Assembly: GCA_900544525.1 (NCBI GenBank)
Contig: UQVN01000015.1
Coordinates: forward strand, 1 to 24,076
Direction of reading: 5' to 3'
Source: an uncultured Eubacteriales bacterium
GTDB lineage: Bacteria; Bacillota; Clostridia; Lachnospirales; Lachnospiraceae
DNA length: 24,076 bases
The translations under genes and the position numbers were made by a program. The notes below the pieces were generated by a model. It worked only from the letters and a program-made list of their open reading frames with translations. It did not search any database and was not told the origin of the DNA. Shown in pieces: positions 16,008 to 24,076 of the stretch. Numbering within the stretch: position 1 is the stretch's first letter; every line of letters starts with the position of its first letter.

Positions 16008-17826
16008 TTTTTATTTGCTGTTTTTGTTCTTCAATTTTTTCTGCCAGATCATTTAAATAAACCCAACGTTCCATTTTTTCTTCTAATGCCTGTTCTGCCT
16101 GTTCTTTTTCTTCCATTAATTGTTGTAACTTTGTGTAATGATTTGCATTTTTGGCAATTTCTTCTTCTAGTTTTTCAATGTTCTCTTCTAACTTAGCGAT
16201 CTCTTCATCAATGGTATCATATTCTCTTTGTTCGTTATAAGAAAATTTTAATTTTTGTTGTTTTGGTTTTTGCCATTCCTTTTTTTCTGTGCTATCCACA
16301 CTCTTTTCATTCCTTTTAAAAGAAAGGGCTTCTCGTTCATTTGCTTTTTTCTTTTGTAAGTAATCAGAAAATCCCCCTTCGTATTGACGGATTACACCAT
16401 TTCCTTCAAAAGAAAAAATACGATTTACCACCCGATCTAGGAAGTAACGATCATGGGATACGGTAATCACAATCCCTGAAAAACTATCCAAATAATCTTC
16501 TAAAATTGTAAGTGTTGCAATATCCAAATCATTGGTAGGCTCATCAAGAATTAATACGTTTGGCGCTTCCATCAATACGCGCAATAAATAAAGACGTCTT
16601 TTTTCTCCTCCAGAAAGTTTTTCCACAGGAGTGTACTGCATAGCAGGAGGGAATAAAAACCGTTCTAACATTTGAGATGCGGAGGCCGTTCCTTTTGATG
16701 TTTCAATATATTCTGCTACATTTCGAATATAATCGATAACTCTTTGTCCTTCTTCCATATATTGGTTTTCCTGAGCAAAATAGCCGATTTTAATCGTATC
16801 TCCAATTTCTACGGTTCCTGAATCTGGAGCTACGATTCCATTGATAATTTTAATCAATGTGGATTTTCCACAGCCATTTGGTCCAATAATACCAATTCTT
16901 TCATCACGAAGGACAATATAGCTATAATGGTCGATTAATGTCTTTTCTCCATAGCGTTTGCAAATATCTTTTAACTCAATCGTCTTCTTTCCAAGTCTTG
17001 TCCCGACGGAGTCAAGCTGTACCTTTCCGTCTTCTTTTGGACGTTCTACTTGTTTTAACTCTTCAAATCGTTCAATTCTCGCCTTTTGTTTTGTAGAACG
17101 AGCTCGCGCCCCTCGCATCATCCATGCCAGTTCCGTCTTTAAAATGCTTTGTGTCTTTCGATAAGACGCCTGTTCCATTTCTTCTCGTTCCGCTTTGAGT
17201 TTTAAAAATCCACTATAATTTTCTTCATAAGAATACAGTGTTTTATTATCGATTTCTACAATTTTATTTGTAACTCGGTCAAGGAAATAGCGATCGTGAG
17301 TTACCATAACTAATACACCTTTATATTGATTTAAATATTGTTCTAACCAATCCGCCATTTCATTATCAATATGGTTGGTTGGCTCATCAAGCACAAGAAT
17401 CTCTGCTGGATCCACGAGAATTTTCGCGAGGGCAATTCTCTTTTTTTGTCCACCGGATAACACATCCACACTCTGTTCAAAATCGAAAATTCCTAATTTT
17501 GTAAGAATAGTCTTAGCTGTACTCTCTCTTGTTAAATCCTCCATCCGTTGCTTACTATCTCCTGCTACATAGTCAAGCACGGTGATTCCTTCCCTAAAAC
17601 TCGGATTTTGAGATAGATATCCAATACGAATTCCATTCCCTTTAATCACATTGCCTTCATCTGGCTCTTCTGCACCCGCAATAATTTTCAACAAAGTGGA
17701 CTTTCCAGTTCCATTGATACCAATAATACCAATTTTATCCCCTTCATGAATTCCAAAGGTCACTTCTTCAAAGAGTGTTTTATCTCCAAACCCTTTTGAT
17801 ACTTTTTCTAATGTTAAAATATTCAT
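16000..17826 (-). CDS. ABC-F family ATPase (Uup/YfmR-like)
   Basis: A 608-residue soluble protein with two ATP-binding cassettes and no membrane segments, typical of ABC-F translation factors that act at the ribosomal E site. Cassette 1 has Walker A GINGTGKST (36-44), signature LSGGQ (123-127) and Walker B with DEPTNHID (147-154). Cassette 2 has GPNGCGKST, LSGGE and DEPTNDLD. An interdomain linker of charged helices lies between, and the last 70-80 residues form a Glu/Lys-rich coiled coil, as in Uup and YfmR. It is thus more likely a housekeeping factor than an antibiotic-resistance ABC-F, though sequence inspection alone cannot exclude the latter. The ATG at 17826 has AAAGGGAG upstream; a longer frame starts at a TTG within the end of exoA. 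It follows exoA by 34 bases. Confidence 0.93.
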   Translation of the reverse strand: MNILTLEKVSKGFGDKTLFEEVTFGIHEGDKIGIIGINGTGKSTLLKIIAGAEEPDEGNVIKGNGIRIGYLSQNPSFREGITVLDYVAGDSKQRMEDLTRESTAKTILTKLGIFDFEQSVDVLSGGQKKRIALAKILVDPAEILVLDEPTNHIDNEMADWLEQYLNQYKGVLVMVTHDRYFLDRVTNKIVEIDNKTLYSYEENYSGFLKLKAEREEMEQASYRKTQSILKTELAWMMRGARARSTKQKARIERFEELKQVERPKEDGKVQLDSVGTRLGKKTIELKDICKRYGEKTLIDHYSYIVLRDERIGIIGPNGCGKSTLIKIINGIVAPDSGTVEIGDTIKIGYFAQENQYMEEGQRVIDYIRNVAEYIETSKGTASASQMLERFLFPPAMQYTPVEKLSGGEKRRLYLLRVLMEAPNVLILDEPTNDLDIATLTILEDYLDSFSGIVITVSHDRYFLDRVVNRIFSFEGNGVIRQYEGGFSDYLQKKKANEREALSFKRNEKSVDSTEKKEWQKPKQQKLKFSYNEQREYDTIDEEIAKLEENIEKLEEEIAKNANHYTKLQQLMEEKEQAEQALEEKMERWVYLNDLAEKIEEQKQQIKRR

Positions 17827-17860
17827 CAACTTGCTCCCTTTACTTCTTTTTCCCGTGCTT

Positions 17861-18616
17861 TTATAGAGCAATCTCTAACGCCACAGGGCAATGATCGGAT
17901 CCCAAAATCTCTGTATGGATTTCTGCACCTTTTAGCTGTTCTTGTAAGCGATTGGATACACAAAAATAATCAATGCGCCAACCAGCATTTTTCTCTCTCG
18001 CCTTAAACCGATAAGACCACCAACTATATTTTCCTTCTTCTGTTGGATAGAAGTAACGGAATGTATCCGTAAAACCTGCTTCTAACAGTTTTGTAAACTG
18101 TTCTCTTTCTTCATCGGTAAATCCCGCATTTTTTCTATTTGTCTTTGGATTTTTTAAATCAATTTCTTGATGGGCCACATTCATATCACCACATACGATT
18201 ACAGGCTTTTTCTCATCAAGTGCTACTAAATAATTTCGAAAATCTCTTTCCCATTCCATACGATAAGTAAGACGTTTTAACTCATTTTGGGAATTGGGTG
18301 TATAAACGGTTACCATATAAAAGGAATCAAACTCCAATGTAATAACACGGCCTTCGTGATCATGTTCTTCGATTCCAATGCCAAGTTTTACAGATAATGG
18401 CTCTTGTTTTGTAAAAATAGCAGTTCCTGAATATCCTTTCTTTTCAGCATAATTCCAATATTGATAATATCCTTCTAGTTCAAGATCAATTTGTCCTTCT
18501 TGTAATTTGCTTTCTTGAATGCAGAAAATATCTGCATCCACTTCTTTAAAATAATCTAAAAATCCCTTTGTCACACAGGCACGTAGCCCATTGACATTCC
18601 ATGATATTAGTTTCAT
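17861..18616 (-). CDS. exoA: Exodeoxyribonuclease III / AP endonuclease
   Basis: A 251-residue DNA-repair nuclease of the ExoIII/APE1 family, cutting at abasic sites during base excision repair. Active-site residues are in place: Asn7 (WNVNG), Glu35 (QESK), Tyr105 (VYTPN), Asp144 and Asn146 (GDMN), and Asp241-His242 (GSDHCP). The start ATG has AAAGGAAG upstream; an upstream TTG would add eight residues and is rejected. A perfect 7+7 palindrome at 18635-18650 lies just before the ribosome binding site and may regulate it. It probably shares a transcript with the ABC-F gene. Confidence 0.96.
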   Translation of the reverse strand: MKLISWNVNGLRACVTKGFLDYFKEVDADIFCIQESKLQEGQIDLELEGYYQYWNYAEKKGYSGTAIFTKQEPLSVKLGIGIEEHDHEGRVITLEFDSFYMVTVYTPNSQNELKRLTYRMEWERDFRNYLVALDEKKPVIVCGDMNVAHQEIDLKNPKTNRKNAGFTDEEREQFTKLLEAGFTDTFRYFYPTEEGKYSWWSYRFKAREKNAGWRIDYFCVSNRLQEQLKGAEIHTEILGSDHCPVALEIAL

Positions 18617-18634
18617 CTTTTCTTCCTTTCTAAT

Positions 18635-18650
18635 GCACAATTTATTGTGC
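18635..18650. promoter_or_regulatory. Perfect palindrome upstream of exoA, possible operator
   Basis: GCACAAT and ATTGTGC flank two bases, making a 16-base site 18 bases upstream of the exoA start and just before its ribosome binding site. The size and symmetry suit a dimeric repressor; it could also be a short mRNA hairpin. It does not match the Gram-positive LexA box (GAAC...GTTC). The binding protein is unknown. Confidence 0.45.
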
Positions 18651-18743
18651 TAGCAGTTTCCTATCTCTAAATAACGTGGGCATTGCATACTCTTCACGAC
18701 TTTCAATTATTTTTAGCAATGCATATTTTCCTCCGCGTACCAT

Positions 18744-18793
18744 AAAAAAGCTGTTGCATCTACATAATTCTTATGCTTTGCAACAGCTTTTTT
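18744..18793 (-). terminator. Bidirectional terminator after the MobA-like gene
   Basis: A perfect 15-bp stem (18744-18758 with 18779-18793) has a 20-base loop and six A-T pairs at its base, so it gives a U-run on either strand. Its first base is the last base of the stop codon of the MobA-like gene. It isolates that gene pair from exoA. Its core resembles the rpoZ terminator. Confidence 0.85.
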
Positions 18794-19398
18794 TACAAGG
18801 TCTCGTTTCCTTTTTCTACATCTTGTTTTTCATCAATGTCAAAAAGCTCTCTTTTTTGTTTTACTTCAACTAAAAATACTTCTTCCATATGACGCTTCAC
18901 CACTTTTTTTCCTCCTACATCTCCTGTAAGAGCGAGTAATTCTTTTTTATAATCTGGATGAAAAACAACAGGATTTCCCATCTCTCCTTCATAAGAAAGA
19001 CAGGCAATTTTTTCTTCTTCATTCAAGTAATCATTTACTAAACGTTCTAACGATTCCAATGATACATAAGGCTGATCACAGACAGCGAATAAAATACCAG
19101 AAAACTGTTCTTCTTTTTCATAAAGAGCCTGAATCCCAAGCTTAATAGAACTTGAAATTCCTCGCTCTGGCTCTTTATTCATCACTGGCAAAAAGCCATA
19201 CTGTTTTGCCTCTTCTGTCATTTCTTCAAACTGTGTCACCAATACTTTCTCTGTATTAGGAATCGACGCTAATTTTTTCATTATGGAAAGATACATCATT
19301 TCTCCATTAATTTTAAAGAACTGCTTCCTTCCACCAAAACGTTGACTATTGCCAGCTCCTAATAAAATAACGCCTAGTTTTTTGTTCTTATCCTTCAT
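18793..19398 (-). CDS. MobA/MocA-like nucleotidyltransferase
   Basis: A 201-residue NTP-transferase-3 protein, related to enzymes that attach CMP or GMP to molybdopterin. The nucleotide-binding motif LLGAGNSQRFGGRKQ (12-26) is followed by PERGISSSIKLG, the metal-binding CDQPYV, GNPVVF and a GDVGGKK loop, the usual order for MocA-type cytidylyltransferases of molybdenum hydroxylases. No molybdenum cofactor or hydroxylase gene is in the window, so the substrate is uncertain. The ATG overlaps the end of the TetR gene by 11 bases and has no strong ribosome binding site of its own, suggesting translational coupling. A terminator begins at its stop codon. Confidence 0.85.
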   Translation of the reverse strand: MKDKNKKLGVILLGAGNSQRFGGRKQFFKINGEMMYLSIMKKLASIPNTEKVLVTQFEEMTEEAKQYGFLPVMNKEPERGISSSIKLGIQALYEKEEQFSGILFAVCDQPYVSLESLERLVNDYLNEEEKIACLSYEGEMGNPVVFHPDYKKELLALTGDVGGKKVVKRHMEEVFLVEVKQKRELFDIDEKQDVEKGNETL

Positions 19399-19987
19399 GA
19401 ACCGCTTTTAACACCTGTTGTTTACAGAAGTCAAAGTAAGCATGAATATCAAAATTTCCTTCATCAATTAAATATTGTAAAGAACCGCCTTCTAACATAG
19501 AAACTAGCATAAATGGAATATATTGGCGTTTTTCTTTCGAAAGCTCTGGCGCATATTTATCTAACAATACACGGATTTCATCTCTCCAACCTTCAAAAGA
19601 TTTACAAAATTCTTTACGCATTGGTTCATTAATTCTACCTTGAATCCAAAAATCAATTTCTGCAAAGTCATATTCTTTTTCTTCTAAAATAAAATCAAGT
19701 TTTTGTTTGAAAAAAGTATCAAGCTGGCTCTCTAATGAATCTCCACAACTCAAACTTAATTTTTTACGCAGTTCGATACAACGACGTAATACTTTCTTCT
19801 GAAGAGCGATCATCAAATCATTTTTTGTCTTAAAATAATAATGGACATTTGACTGAACCATATTCGCTTCTTCTGCAATCAGGTGCATTCTCGTACCGCT
19901 AATTGTCTTTTCTTTTACAATTCTAAGAGCGGCATCTAGCACCTTGTCTTCTGTCTTCTTGTCTTCAAATTCTAAATGTTCTTTCAT
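19388..19987 (-). CDS. TetR/AcrR family transcriptional regulator
   Basis: A 199-residue regulator. The N-terminal helix-turn-helix is clear (about 12-62): KVLDAALRIV, then MHLIAEEANMVQSNVHYYF, a typical TetR recognition helix followed by the conserved YYF and KNDLM. The C-terminal ligand-binding half (about 65-199) is not diagnostic. AAGGAT precedes the ATG. It is the first gene of a two-gene unit with the overlapping MobA-like gene, driven by the promoter at 20083-20111. Autoregulation is likely for this family, and a small inverted repeat lies at the predicted transcription start. The effector is unknown. Confidence 0.9.
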   Translation of the reverse strand: MKEHLEFEDKKTEDKVLDAALRIVKEKTISGTRMHLIAEEANMVQSNVHYYFKTKNDLMIALQKKVLRRCIELRKKLSLSCGDSLESQLDTFFKQKLDFILEEKEYDFAEIDFWIQGRINEPMRKEFCKSFEGWRDEIRVLLDKYAPELSKEKRQYIPFMLVSMLEGGSLQYLIDEGNFDIHAYFDFCKQQVLKAVHEG

Positions 19988-20060
19988 TGCTCTTATCCTT
20001 CTTTTATCTATACTTTTTATTATTTATAGAGTCCTTCTCTACAAACTTAATGCATTTCAA

Positions 20061-20076
20061 ACTATTCTCCTATAGT
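20061..20076. promoter_or_regulatory. Inverted repeat at the TetR promoter start, possible operator
   Basis: ACTAT and ATAGT flank six bases, and the site ends at the predicted transcription start of the TetR gene. A second repeat, TCTATA and TATAGA twelve bases apart, lies further down the leader (20007-20030). Either could be the TetR autoregulatory site. The short arms in AT-rich DNA keep confidence low. Confidence 0.3.
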
Positions 20077-20082
20077 GATTTG

Positions 20083-20111
20083 ATTATATAGTATAATTTT
20101 TTTCAATGCAA
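20083..20111 (-). promoter_or_regulatory. Sigma-A-type promoter of the TetR-MobA-like pair
   Basis: On the minus strand TTGCAT (20106-20111) and a perfect TATAAT (20083-20088) are 17 bases apart. The start would be near 20076, giving an approximately 90-base leader before the TetR ATG. Confidence 0.75.
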
Positions 20112-20199
20112 GGGAATCCATTCAACTTTTTTTGAAAGAACGAATTTTTGTGATTTTTTATAATTCTTCTGCCACATTTTAGGCTCTTTATTATTAAAT

Positions 20200-21987
20200 T
20201 TATTTGCCTTCAAACTGATCTAATAATTCTTCAAATAGTTTTAACGCACTATCTACCGGTTCTCTTGTTGACATATCCACACCACACAATTTTAAGAGAC
20301 TAATTGGATCCATGGAACAACCACCTTGTAAAAATTTAAAGTATCCTTCTTTTGCTTTTTCATCACCTGATAAAATTTTTCTGCTAATTGCGATAGCTGC
20401 GGAATAACCTGTTGAATATTGATATACATAAAATGGTGTATAGAAATGAGGAATTCTTGCCCATTCCATATCGATATCAGAGTCAACGACTACATCATCT
20501 CCATAGTATTTCACATTGAGATCATGATAAATCTTGCATAAATTTTCTGCTGTTAAAGACTGCCCTTTTTGAACCATCTCATGAGTAATTTTTTCAAACT
20601 CAGCAAACATCGCTTGACGATACAAAGTAGTTCTAAATTTTTCCATAAAATAGTTAACTAAATAGTCTTTTTCTTCTTTTGAATCCGCTTTCTTTAATAG
20701 GTAATCCATTAAAATAGCTTCATTACAAGTGGATGCCACTTCTGCCACGAAAATTTTATATCCTGCATATAAAAATGGCTGTGCCTTATCAGAATAATAA
20801 GAATGCATTGCATGTCCCATTTCATGTGCTAATGTAAAAGCGGACTTTAAGTTTGGTTCATGATTTAAAAGCACATATGGGTGGATTCCATAAGACCCCC
20901 AAGAATAAGCACCAGAACGTTTTCCTTTATTTTCAAATACATCAATCCAACGATTTTCAAATCCTTCTTTTAAATGAGAACGATATTCCTCTCCAAGTGG
21001 AGCTAACGCCTCATATACCATTTCTTTTGCCTCTTCATAGCTGATCTCTTTTTCCATATCTTCAATCATAGAAGTATAGATATCATACATATGAAGTTCA
21101 TCAACGCCTAATCTCTCTTTGCGGATTTTCATATAACGATGTAATAATGGTAAATGATCATGAACAGAAGCTAATAAATTATCATACACCAAAACAGGTA
21201 CATTATTATTATCTAAGTTCATTGCCATAGAACTTTCATATTTTCTCGCCTTTGCATAAAACCATTCTTTTTTAAGATTTGCTTTGAAAATAGAAGCCAA
21301 TGTATTTTTATGAGCATAATAAGCGTTATAAGTGCTAACAAAGGCGTTTTTACGAAGTGTACGGTCACTACTAGAAAGATAAGAAAGAAGACGTCCATGT
21401 GTCAAAGGAAGTTTGTTTCCATTTCCATCCAATACATCTTCAAAACGAATATCCGCATTATCAAACATAGAGAAAATATCAGAAGGTGCTCCTCCCATAT
21501 CACTTGTCTCTGCAAGAAGTTGTTCTAATTCGCCTGAAAGCACATGAGCTCTTTGTCTTGTTACTTCTTCTAAAAATTTTTTATAAAAAGTAAGACAATC
21601 TTTCTCTGCCCATTCTTTTAATGTTCCTTCTTCAATGGCAAGCAGTTCTGGTGTCATGAAAGAAATTTTGCTTTCAAAACGGTTTTCTACGTTAGAAGCG
21701 CGGTCTGCAAAATCTTGATAAAAACTATTTCCAGTATCTTGATGATATCTTTGACTTGCATAGACATAAATCTTTTCCACTTTTTCTGCTAACTTGGCAT
21801 ATTTATTTAAAAACTCTGCTAATGTTTCTGGAGAAGAAGAAAGTTTTCCTTGATAACTTGCTAACTCGTCCATTTCTTTAAAAGAAGACTCATAATCCCT
21901 TTCCCAATCTTCATTTGTTGCATACATATCCTCCATTTTCCATGTATACTTTTCTTCCATCTGATCTCTTTTTAAAACTTCATTCAT
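20200..21987 (-). CDS. pepF: Oligoendopeptidase F (M3B metallopeptidase)
   Basis: A 595-residue cytoplasmic zinc peptidase that degrades short peptides. The M3 zinc motif LAHEMGHAMH carries His388, Glu389 and His392, and the third ligand Glu416 lies in EVASTCNEA, as in the family. The length (about 600) and the N-terminal helical region match PepF. No signal peptide. GGAAGGA lies upstream of the ATG at slightly long spacing. It is separated by 89 bases from the kinase gene upstream and has no convincing terminator between its stop and the TetR promoter. Confidence 0.96.
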   Translation of the reverse strand: MNEVLKRDQMEEKYTWKMEDMYATNEDWERDYESSFKEMDELASYQGKLSSSPETLAEFLNKYAKLAEKVEKIYVYASQRYHQDTGNSFYQDFADRASNVENRFESKISFMTPELLAIEEGTLKEWAEKDCLTFYKKFLEEVTRQRAHVLSGELEQLLAETSDMGGAPSDIFSMFDNADIRFEDVLDGNGNKLPLTHGRLLSYLSSSDRTLRKNAFVSTYNAYYAHKNTLASIFKANLKKEWFYAKARKYESSMAMNLDNNNVPVLVYDNLLASVHDHLPLLHRYMKIRKERLGVDELHMYDIYTSMIEDMEKEISYEEAKEMVYEALAPLGEEYRSHLKEGFENRWIDVFENKGKRSGAYSWGSYGIHPYVLLNHEPNLKSAFTLAHEMGHAMHSYYSDKAQPFLYAGYKIFVAEVASTCNEAILMDYLLKKADSKEEKDYLVNYFMEKFRTTLYRQAMFAEFEKITHEMVQKGQSLTAENLCKIYHDLNVKYYGDDVVVDSDIDMEWARIPHFYTPFYVYQYSTGYSAAIAISRKILSGDEKAKEGYFKFLQGGCSMDPISLLKLCGVDMSTREPVDSALKLFEELLDQFEGK

Positions 21988-22076
21988 GTTTTTTCTATCC
22001 TTCCTTTCCTTTTTTCTAATTTATTTCTTCATCTCATAATCCACAGTTTTTTTTAAAATGTAGTCGAGCTTAAAGA

Positions 22077-22925
22077 CTATGATTTCCACTGATGAACTTC
22101 TTTCATTAGTTCCCAAAGAACGGATTCAAAACAAAGTCCATCATTTTTTGGCGTATTACACTCCATCGTATAAACGAGGGCTTTTCTTATAAAATCTGCT
22201 GATAGGGAGACAGAACGCTCGATTGGAATCCCTTTCATTTCAGCTCCTGTAATGATTGCGCTAAATACATCTCCCGTCCCTGGACGGCTTTCTACCACTT
22301 TCTTACTCCCAATGAGTCCTTCTTTTCCCTTTCGTTCATAGTAATAGTTTACCACGTTATCATGAAACTGCAATCCTGTTATGACTACTTTTTTCGCACC
22401 TAAATCACAAAGTCCTCCTGCAATTTTTTTTAATTCTTCTTCTGTTGGTAATACGTGTGGATACTCTATTTCTAAAAGTCGGCAAGCCTCTGTAAGATTT
22501 GGCGTCACAACATCTGCATGACGAACTAAATGTCTCATCTCCCTACACATTTTCTCCGTGTAAGTCGCATACAAAACACCATCATCTCCCATAACAGGAT
22601 CTACAATCACTTTTGTATCTCCTTGTTGAAACTGCTCTAAAAAAGAAAGTACCAACTCTATCTGCTGTTCCGAACCTAAAAATCCTGTTGTGATTCCATC
22701 AAAGGATACTCCTAATTCTTTCCAATTATCCATATATTCTTTCATATGACTTGTATAATCATCGAAATAATAGGTTGGATATCCGGTATGCGCAGAGAGA
22801 ATGGCTGTAGGAAGAATACAACACTGTACCCCCATGGCTGAAATAATCGGAAGTTGTACTGCTGTCGAACATCTCCCAAATCCTGTCACATCGTTGATTA
22901 ACGCAATTCTCTTTTGCTTTTTCAT
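22077..22925 (-). CDS. Pyridoxamine/pyridoxal kinase (PfkB-like)
   Basis: A 282-residue ribokinase-fold enzyme of the PdxK/PdxY type that phosphorylates B6 vitamers for PLP salvage. The N-terminal NDVTGFGRCS, DPVMGDDG (109-116), TPN (141-143) and GTGD with the catalytic base Asp219 (216-219) are present. The clostridial group is usually annotated pyridoxamine kinase. The exact vitamer preference cannot be read from sequence; hydroxymethylpyrimidine kinases share the fold but differ in the N-terminal motif. AAAGGCGG lies upstream of the ATG. The 113-base gap before it contains TATAAT-like elements but no well-spaced promoter. Confidence 0.9.
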   Translation of the reverse strand: MKKQKRIALINDVTGFGRCSTAVQLPIISAMGVQCCILPTAILSAHTGYPTYYFDDYTSHMKEYMDNWKELGVSFDGITTGFLGSEQQIELVLSFLEQFQQGDTKVIVDPVMGDDGVLYATYTEKMCREMRHLVRHADVVTPNLTEACRLLEIEYPHVLPTEEELKKIAGGLCDLGAKKVVITGLQFHDNVVNYYYERKGKEGLIGSKKVVESRPGTGDVFSAIITGAEMKGIPIERSVSLSADFIRKALVYTMECNTPKNDGLCFESVLWELMKEVHQWKS

Positions 22926-23038
22926 TGCTACACCGCCTTTTTTCTTCCCATTTTCTTTCTATAATATAAATTATAAATCTTTTATCCTTTTTTCTATGAA
23001 GGTTTTCCCATTATGATAAAGGAGAGCTGCGTAACTAT

Positions 23039-23917
23039 TTAACGCAAAGTAATATCTCCCTTTTCCACTAAAAATTCTGGACGATAAGACAATTTTGCTT
23101 TACGAAGCCCTTCACTTCCTGTGTCTTCTTCTCGATTAATATAGAGAAACTCTTTTCCAAAATCGCTAACAAACTGTTGGTTGATCATTGGATAAGCGCC
23201 CTGAATATCCGCATATGCTTTTTCGATATGCACAACGAGGGTATCATCTGTTACTTTTTCTCCAATGGTAAAAGCGATCACCTTACCATTAGCCCGTAAT
23301 ACACCGCCAAATAAGTCTAACTGTTTAAAATATTTTAAATAATTTAATGTCACACAAATTTCTGCATATTTTTCTGGATCACTATCACATTCATTTTCTC
23401 TTCTCCAGTCCTGTGCCATTACAACACATTCTGGAATATTCTCTTCTGTCATTCGCTCATAAGTCCAATCTGGATTGTTTTCTTTAAAGCGATTAATATG
23501 ATTTCTTTTTCCATGTAATTTCTTTCCAGCTAACGTGCTAAGCTTTTCTGATAAATAAACATAATCGGCTAAATCTCGATTGTATTCCACTTGAAACTTT
23601 CCTGGAAATAATTCCTCTAATCGTTCAAAACGACTTGGTGTAATGGAACACATGGAAAACTCAATCCCTTGTTTTTCTGACTCCTCCATTAAAAGTTCAA
23701 TTGTCTTTTTTAAGTCTCCTTTTCCAAGTGGATATGTGTAAGCACCTCGTTCTAAGCGATAGACAAGCATGTCATTGACAATGGCATAAGTAACCCCATA
23801 ATGAGGTGCCCATAATACCGTATTGGCAAAAGTAAGCTCACAAGAACGCTCGTCCACTTGTTCATAATAAGGTAAAAATAAATCTCTATCTTCTACTGTA
23901 AATGTTTTAAATTCCAA
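23039..23917 (-). CDS. DUF2156 / LPG-synthase C-terminal-domain protein
   Basis: A 292-residue soluble protein resembling the C-terminal catalytic domain of phosphatidylglycerol lysyltransferases (DUF2156), which has a double GNAT fold. Supporting segments are LHGKRNHINRFKENN in the middle and the C-terminal NREEDTGSEGLRKAKLSYRP. The membrane flippase domain of full MprF is absent, as in many stand-alone clostridial homologues, whose substrates are mostly unknown; aminoacyl or acyl transfer is an inference. The start is a TTG with AAAGGGG at good spacing; no nearby ATG fits. A possible promoter lies upstream. Confidence 0.85.
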   Translation of the reverse strand: MEFKTFTVEDRDLFLPYYEQVDERSCELTFANTVLWAPHYGVTYAIVNDMLVYRLERGAYTYPLGKGDLKKTIELLMEESEKQGIEFSMCSITPSRFERLEELFPGKFQVEYNRDLADYVYLSEKLSTLAGKKLHGKRNHINRFKENNPDWTYERMTEENIPECVVMAQDWRRENECDSDPEKYAEICVTLNYLKYFKQLDLFGGVLRANGKVIAFTIGEKVTDDTLVVHIEKAYADIQGAYPMINQQFVSDFGKEFLYINREEDTGSEGLRKAKLSYRPEFLVEKGDITLR

Positions 23918-23962
23918 AGTAATTCCCCTTTCAATTGCCTAGCAAACCAATGTTTCCTATAA

Positions 23963-23991
23963 ATTTAATAACTGGTCATGAAGTTTTCCAA
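23963..23991 (-). promoter_or_regulatory. Possible promoter of the DUF2156 gene
   Basis: On the minus strand TTGGAA (23986-23991) and TTAAAT (23963-23968) are 17 bases apart. Both hexamers match consensus at four positions, and the start would lie about 40 bases ahead of the TTG start codon. The remaining sequence to the right edge (23992-24076) shows no gene. Confidence 0.4.
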
Positions 23992-24076
23992 CACACACTT
24001 TTTCACAAACCCATTACTGGCAATCTTCTTTTCTCTTGCTAGAATTATAATTAGTTATTATTACTGTTTCTTATTT

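Noticed and set aside
18635..18650. LexA (SOS) box before exoA
   Set aside because: The palindrome has GCACAAT arms rather than the GAAC/GTTC arms of the Gram-positive SOS box.
20112..20199. Terminator after pepF
   Set aside because: Only 4-5 bp stems are found with no clear U-run, so a terminator cannot be supported.
1..24076. CRISPR arrays, insertion sequences, prophage or defence genes
   Set aside because: No regularly spaced direct repeats, transposase, integrase or phage structural motifs were seen in any frame.

Overview
This is an AT-rich chromosomal segment that looks like a low-GC Clostridia genome, most likely of the Lachnospiraceae type. That placement is inferred from gene order, strong AGGAGG-like ribosome binding sites and protein flavour; there is no rRNA or other taxonomic marker. 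Twenty-one of 22 protein genes lie on the minus strand. The content is mostly conserved housekeeping. I see no phage, insertion sequence, CRISPR array, tRNA or defence locus.

Layout from right to left, the direction of transcription. (1) 24076-20200: three loosely spaced genes, a DUF2156 acyl/aminoacyl-transferase-like protein, a pyridoxamine-type kinase and oligoendopeptidase F. (2) 20111-18744: a strong promoter drives a TetR-family regulator overlapping a MobA/MocA-like nucleotidyltransferase, closed by a 15-bp stem terminator. (3) 18650-16000: exoA and an ABC-F ATPase, with a perfect 7+7 palindrome just in front of exoA. (4) 15750-15935: the only plus-strand gene, a 61-residue seven-cysteine protein I cannot name, followed by its own terminator. 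(5) 15632-13429: a near-consensus promoter, then yicC-remA-gmk-rpoZ and a terminator. (6) 13368-448: eleven collinear genes priA-def-fmt-rsmB-rlmN-prpC-prkC-rsgA-rpe-thiN and an LCP-family protein, then a 16-bp stem terminator. (7) 1-447: no gene, but dense inverted repeats, several with G-U pairs that favour a plus-strand RNA.

Blocks 5 and 6 are the classic Firmicutes yloC-to-thiN cluster (nucleotide synthesis, start-methionine processing, rRNA modification, Ser/Thr kinase and phosphatase, ribosome assembly GTPase). The coaBC gene usually found between rpoZ and priA is absent here; a terminator sits in that gap. The functions link translation and ribosome maturation with envelope sensing: PrkC has extracellular PASTA domains, PrpC opposes it, and the LCP protein at the operon end acts on wall glycopolymers.

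The most interesting unexplained items are the plus-strand cysteine-rich gene, whose upstream region contains a possible sporulation sigma-G-like promoter, and the structured, gene-free first 450 bases. Neither amounts to a demonstrated new system. Several automatic starts were moved to internal ATGs that have good ribosome binding sites; priA (GTG) and the DUF2156 gene (TTG) keep non-ATG starts.
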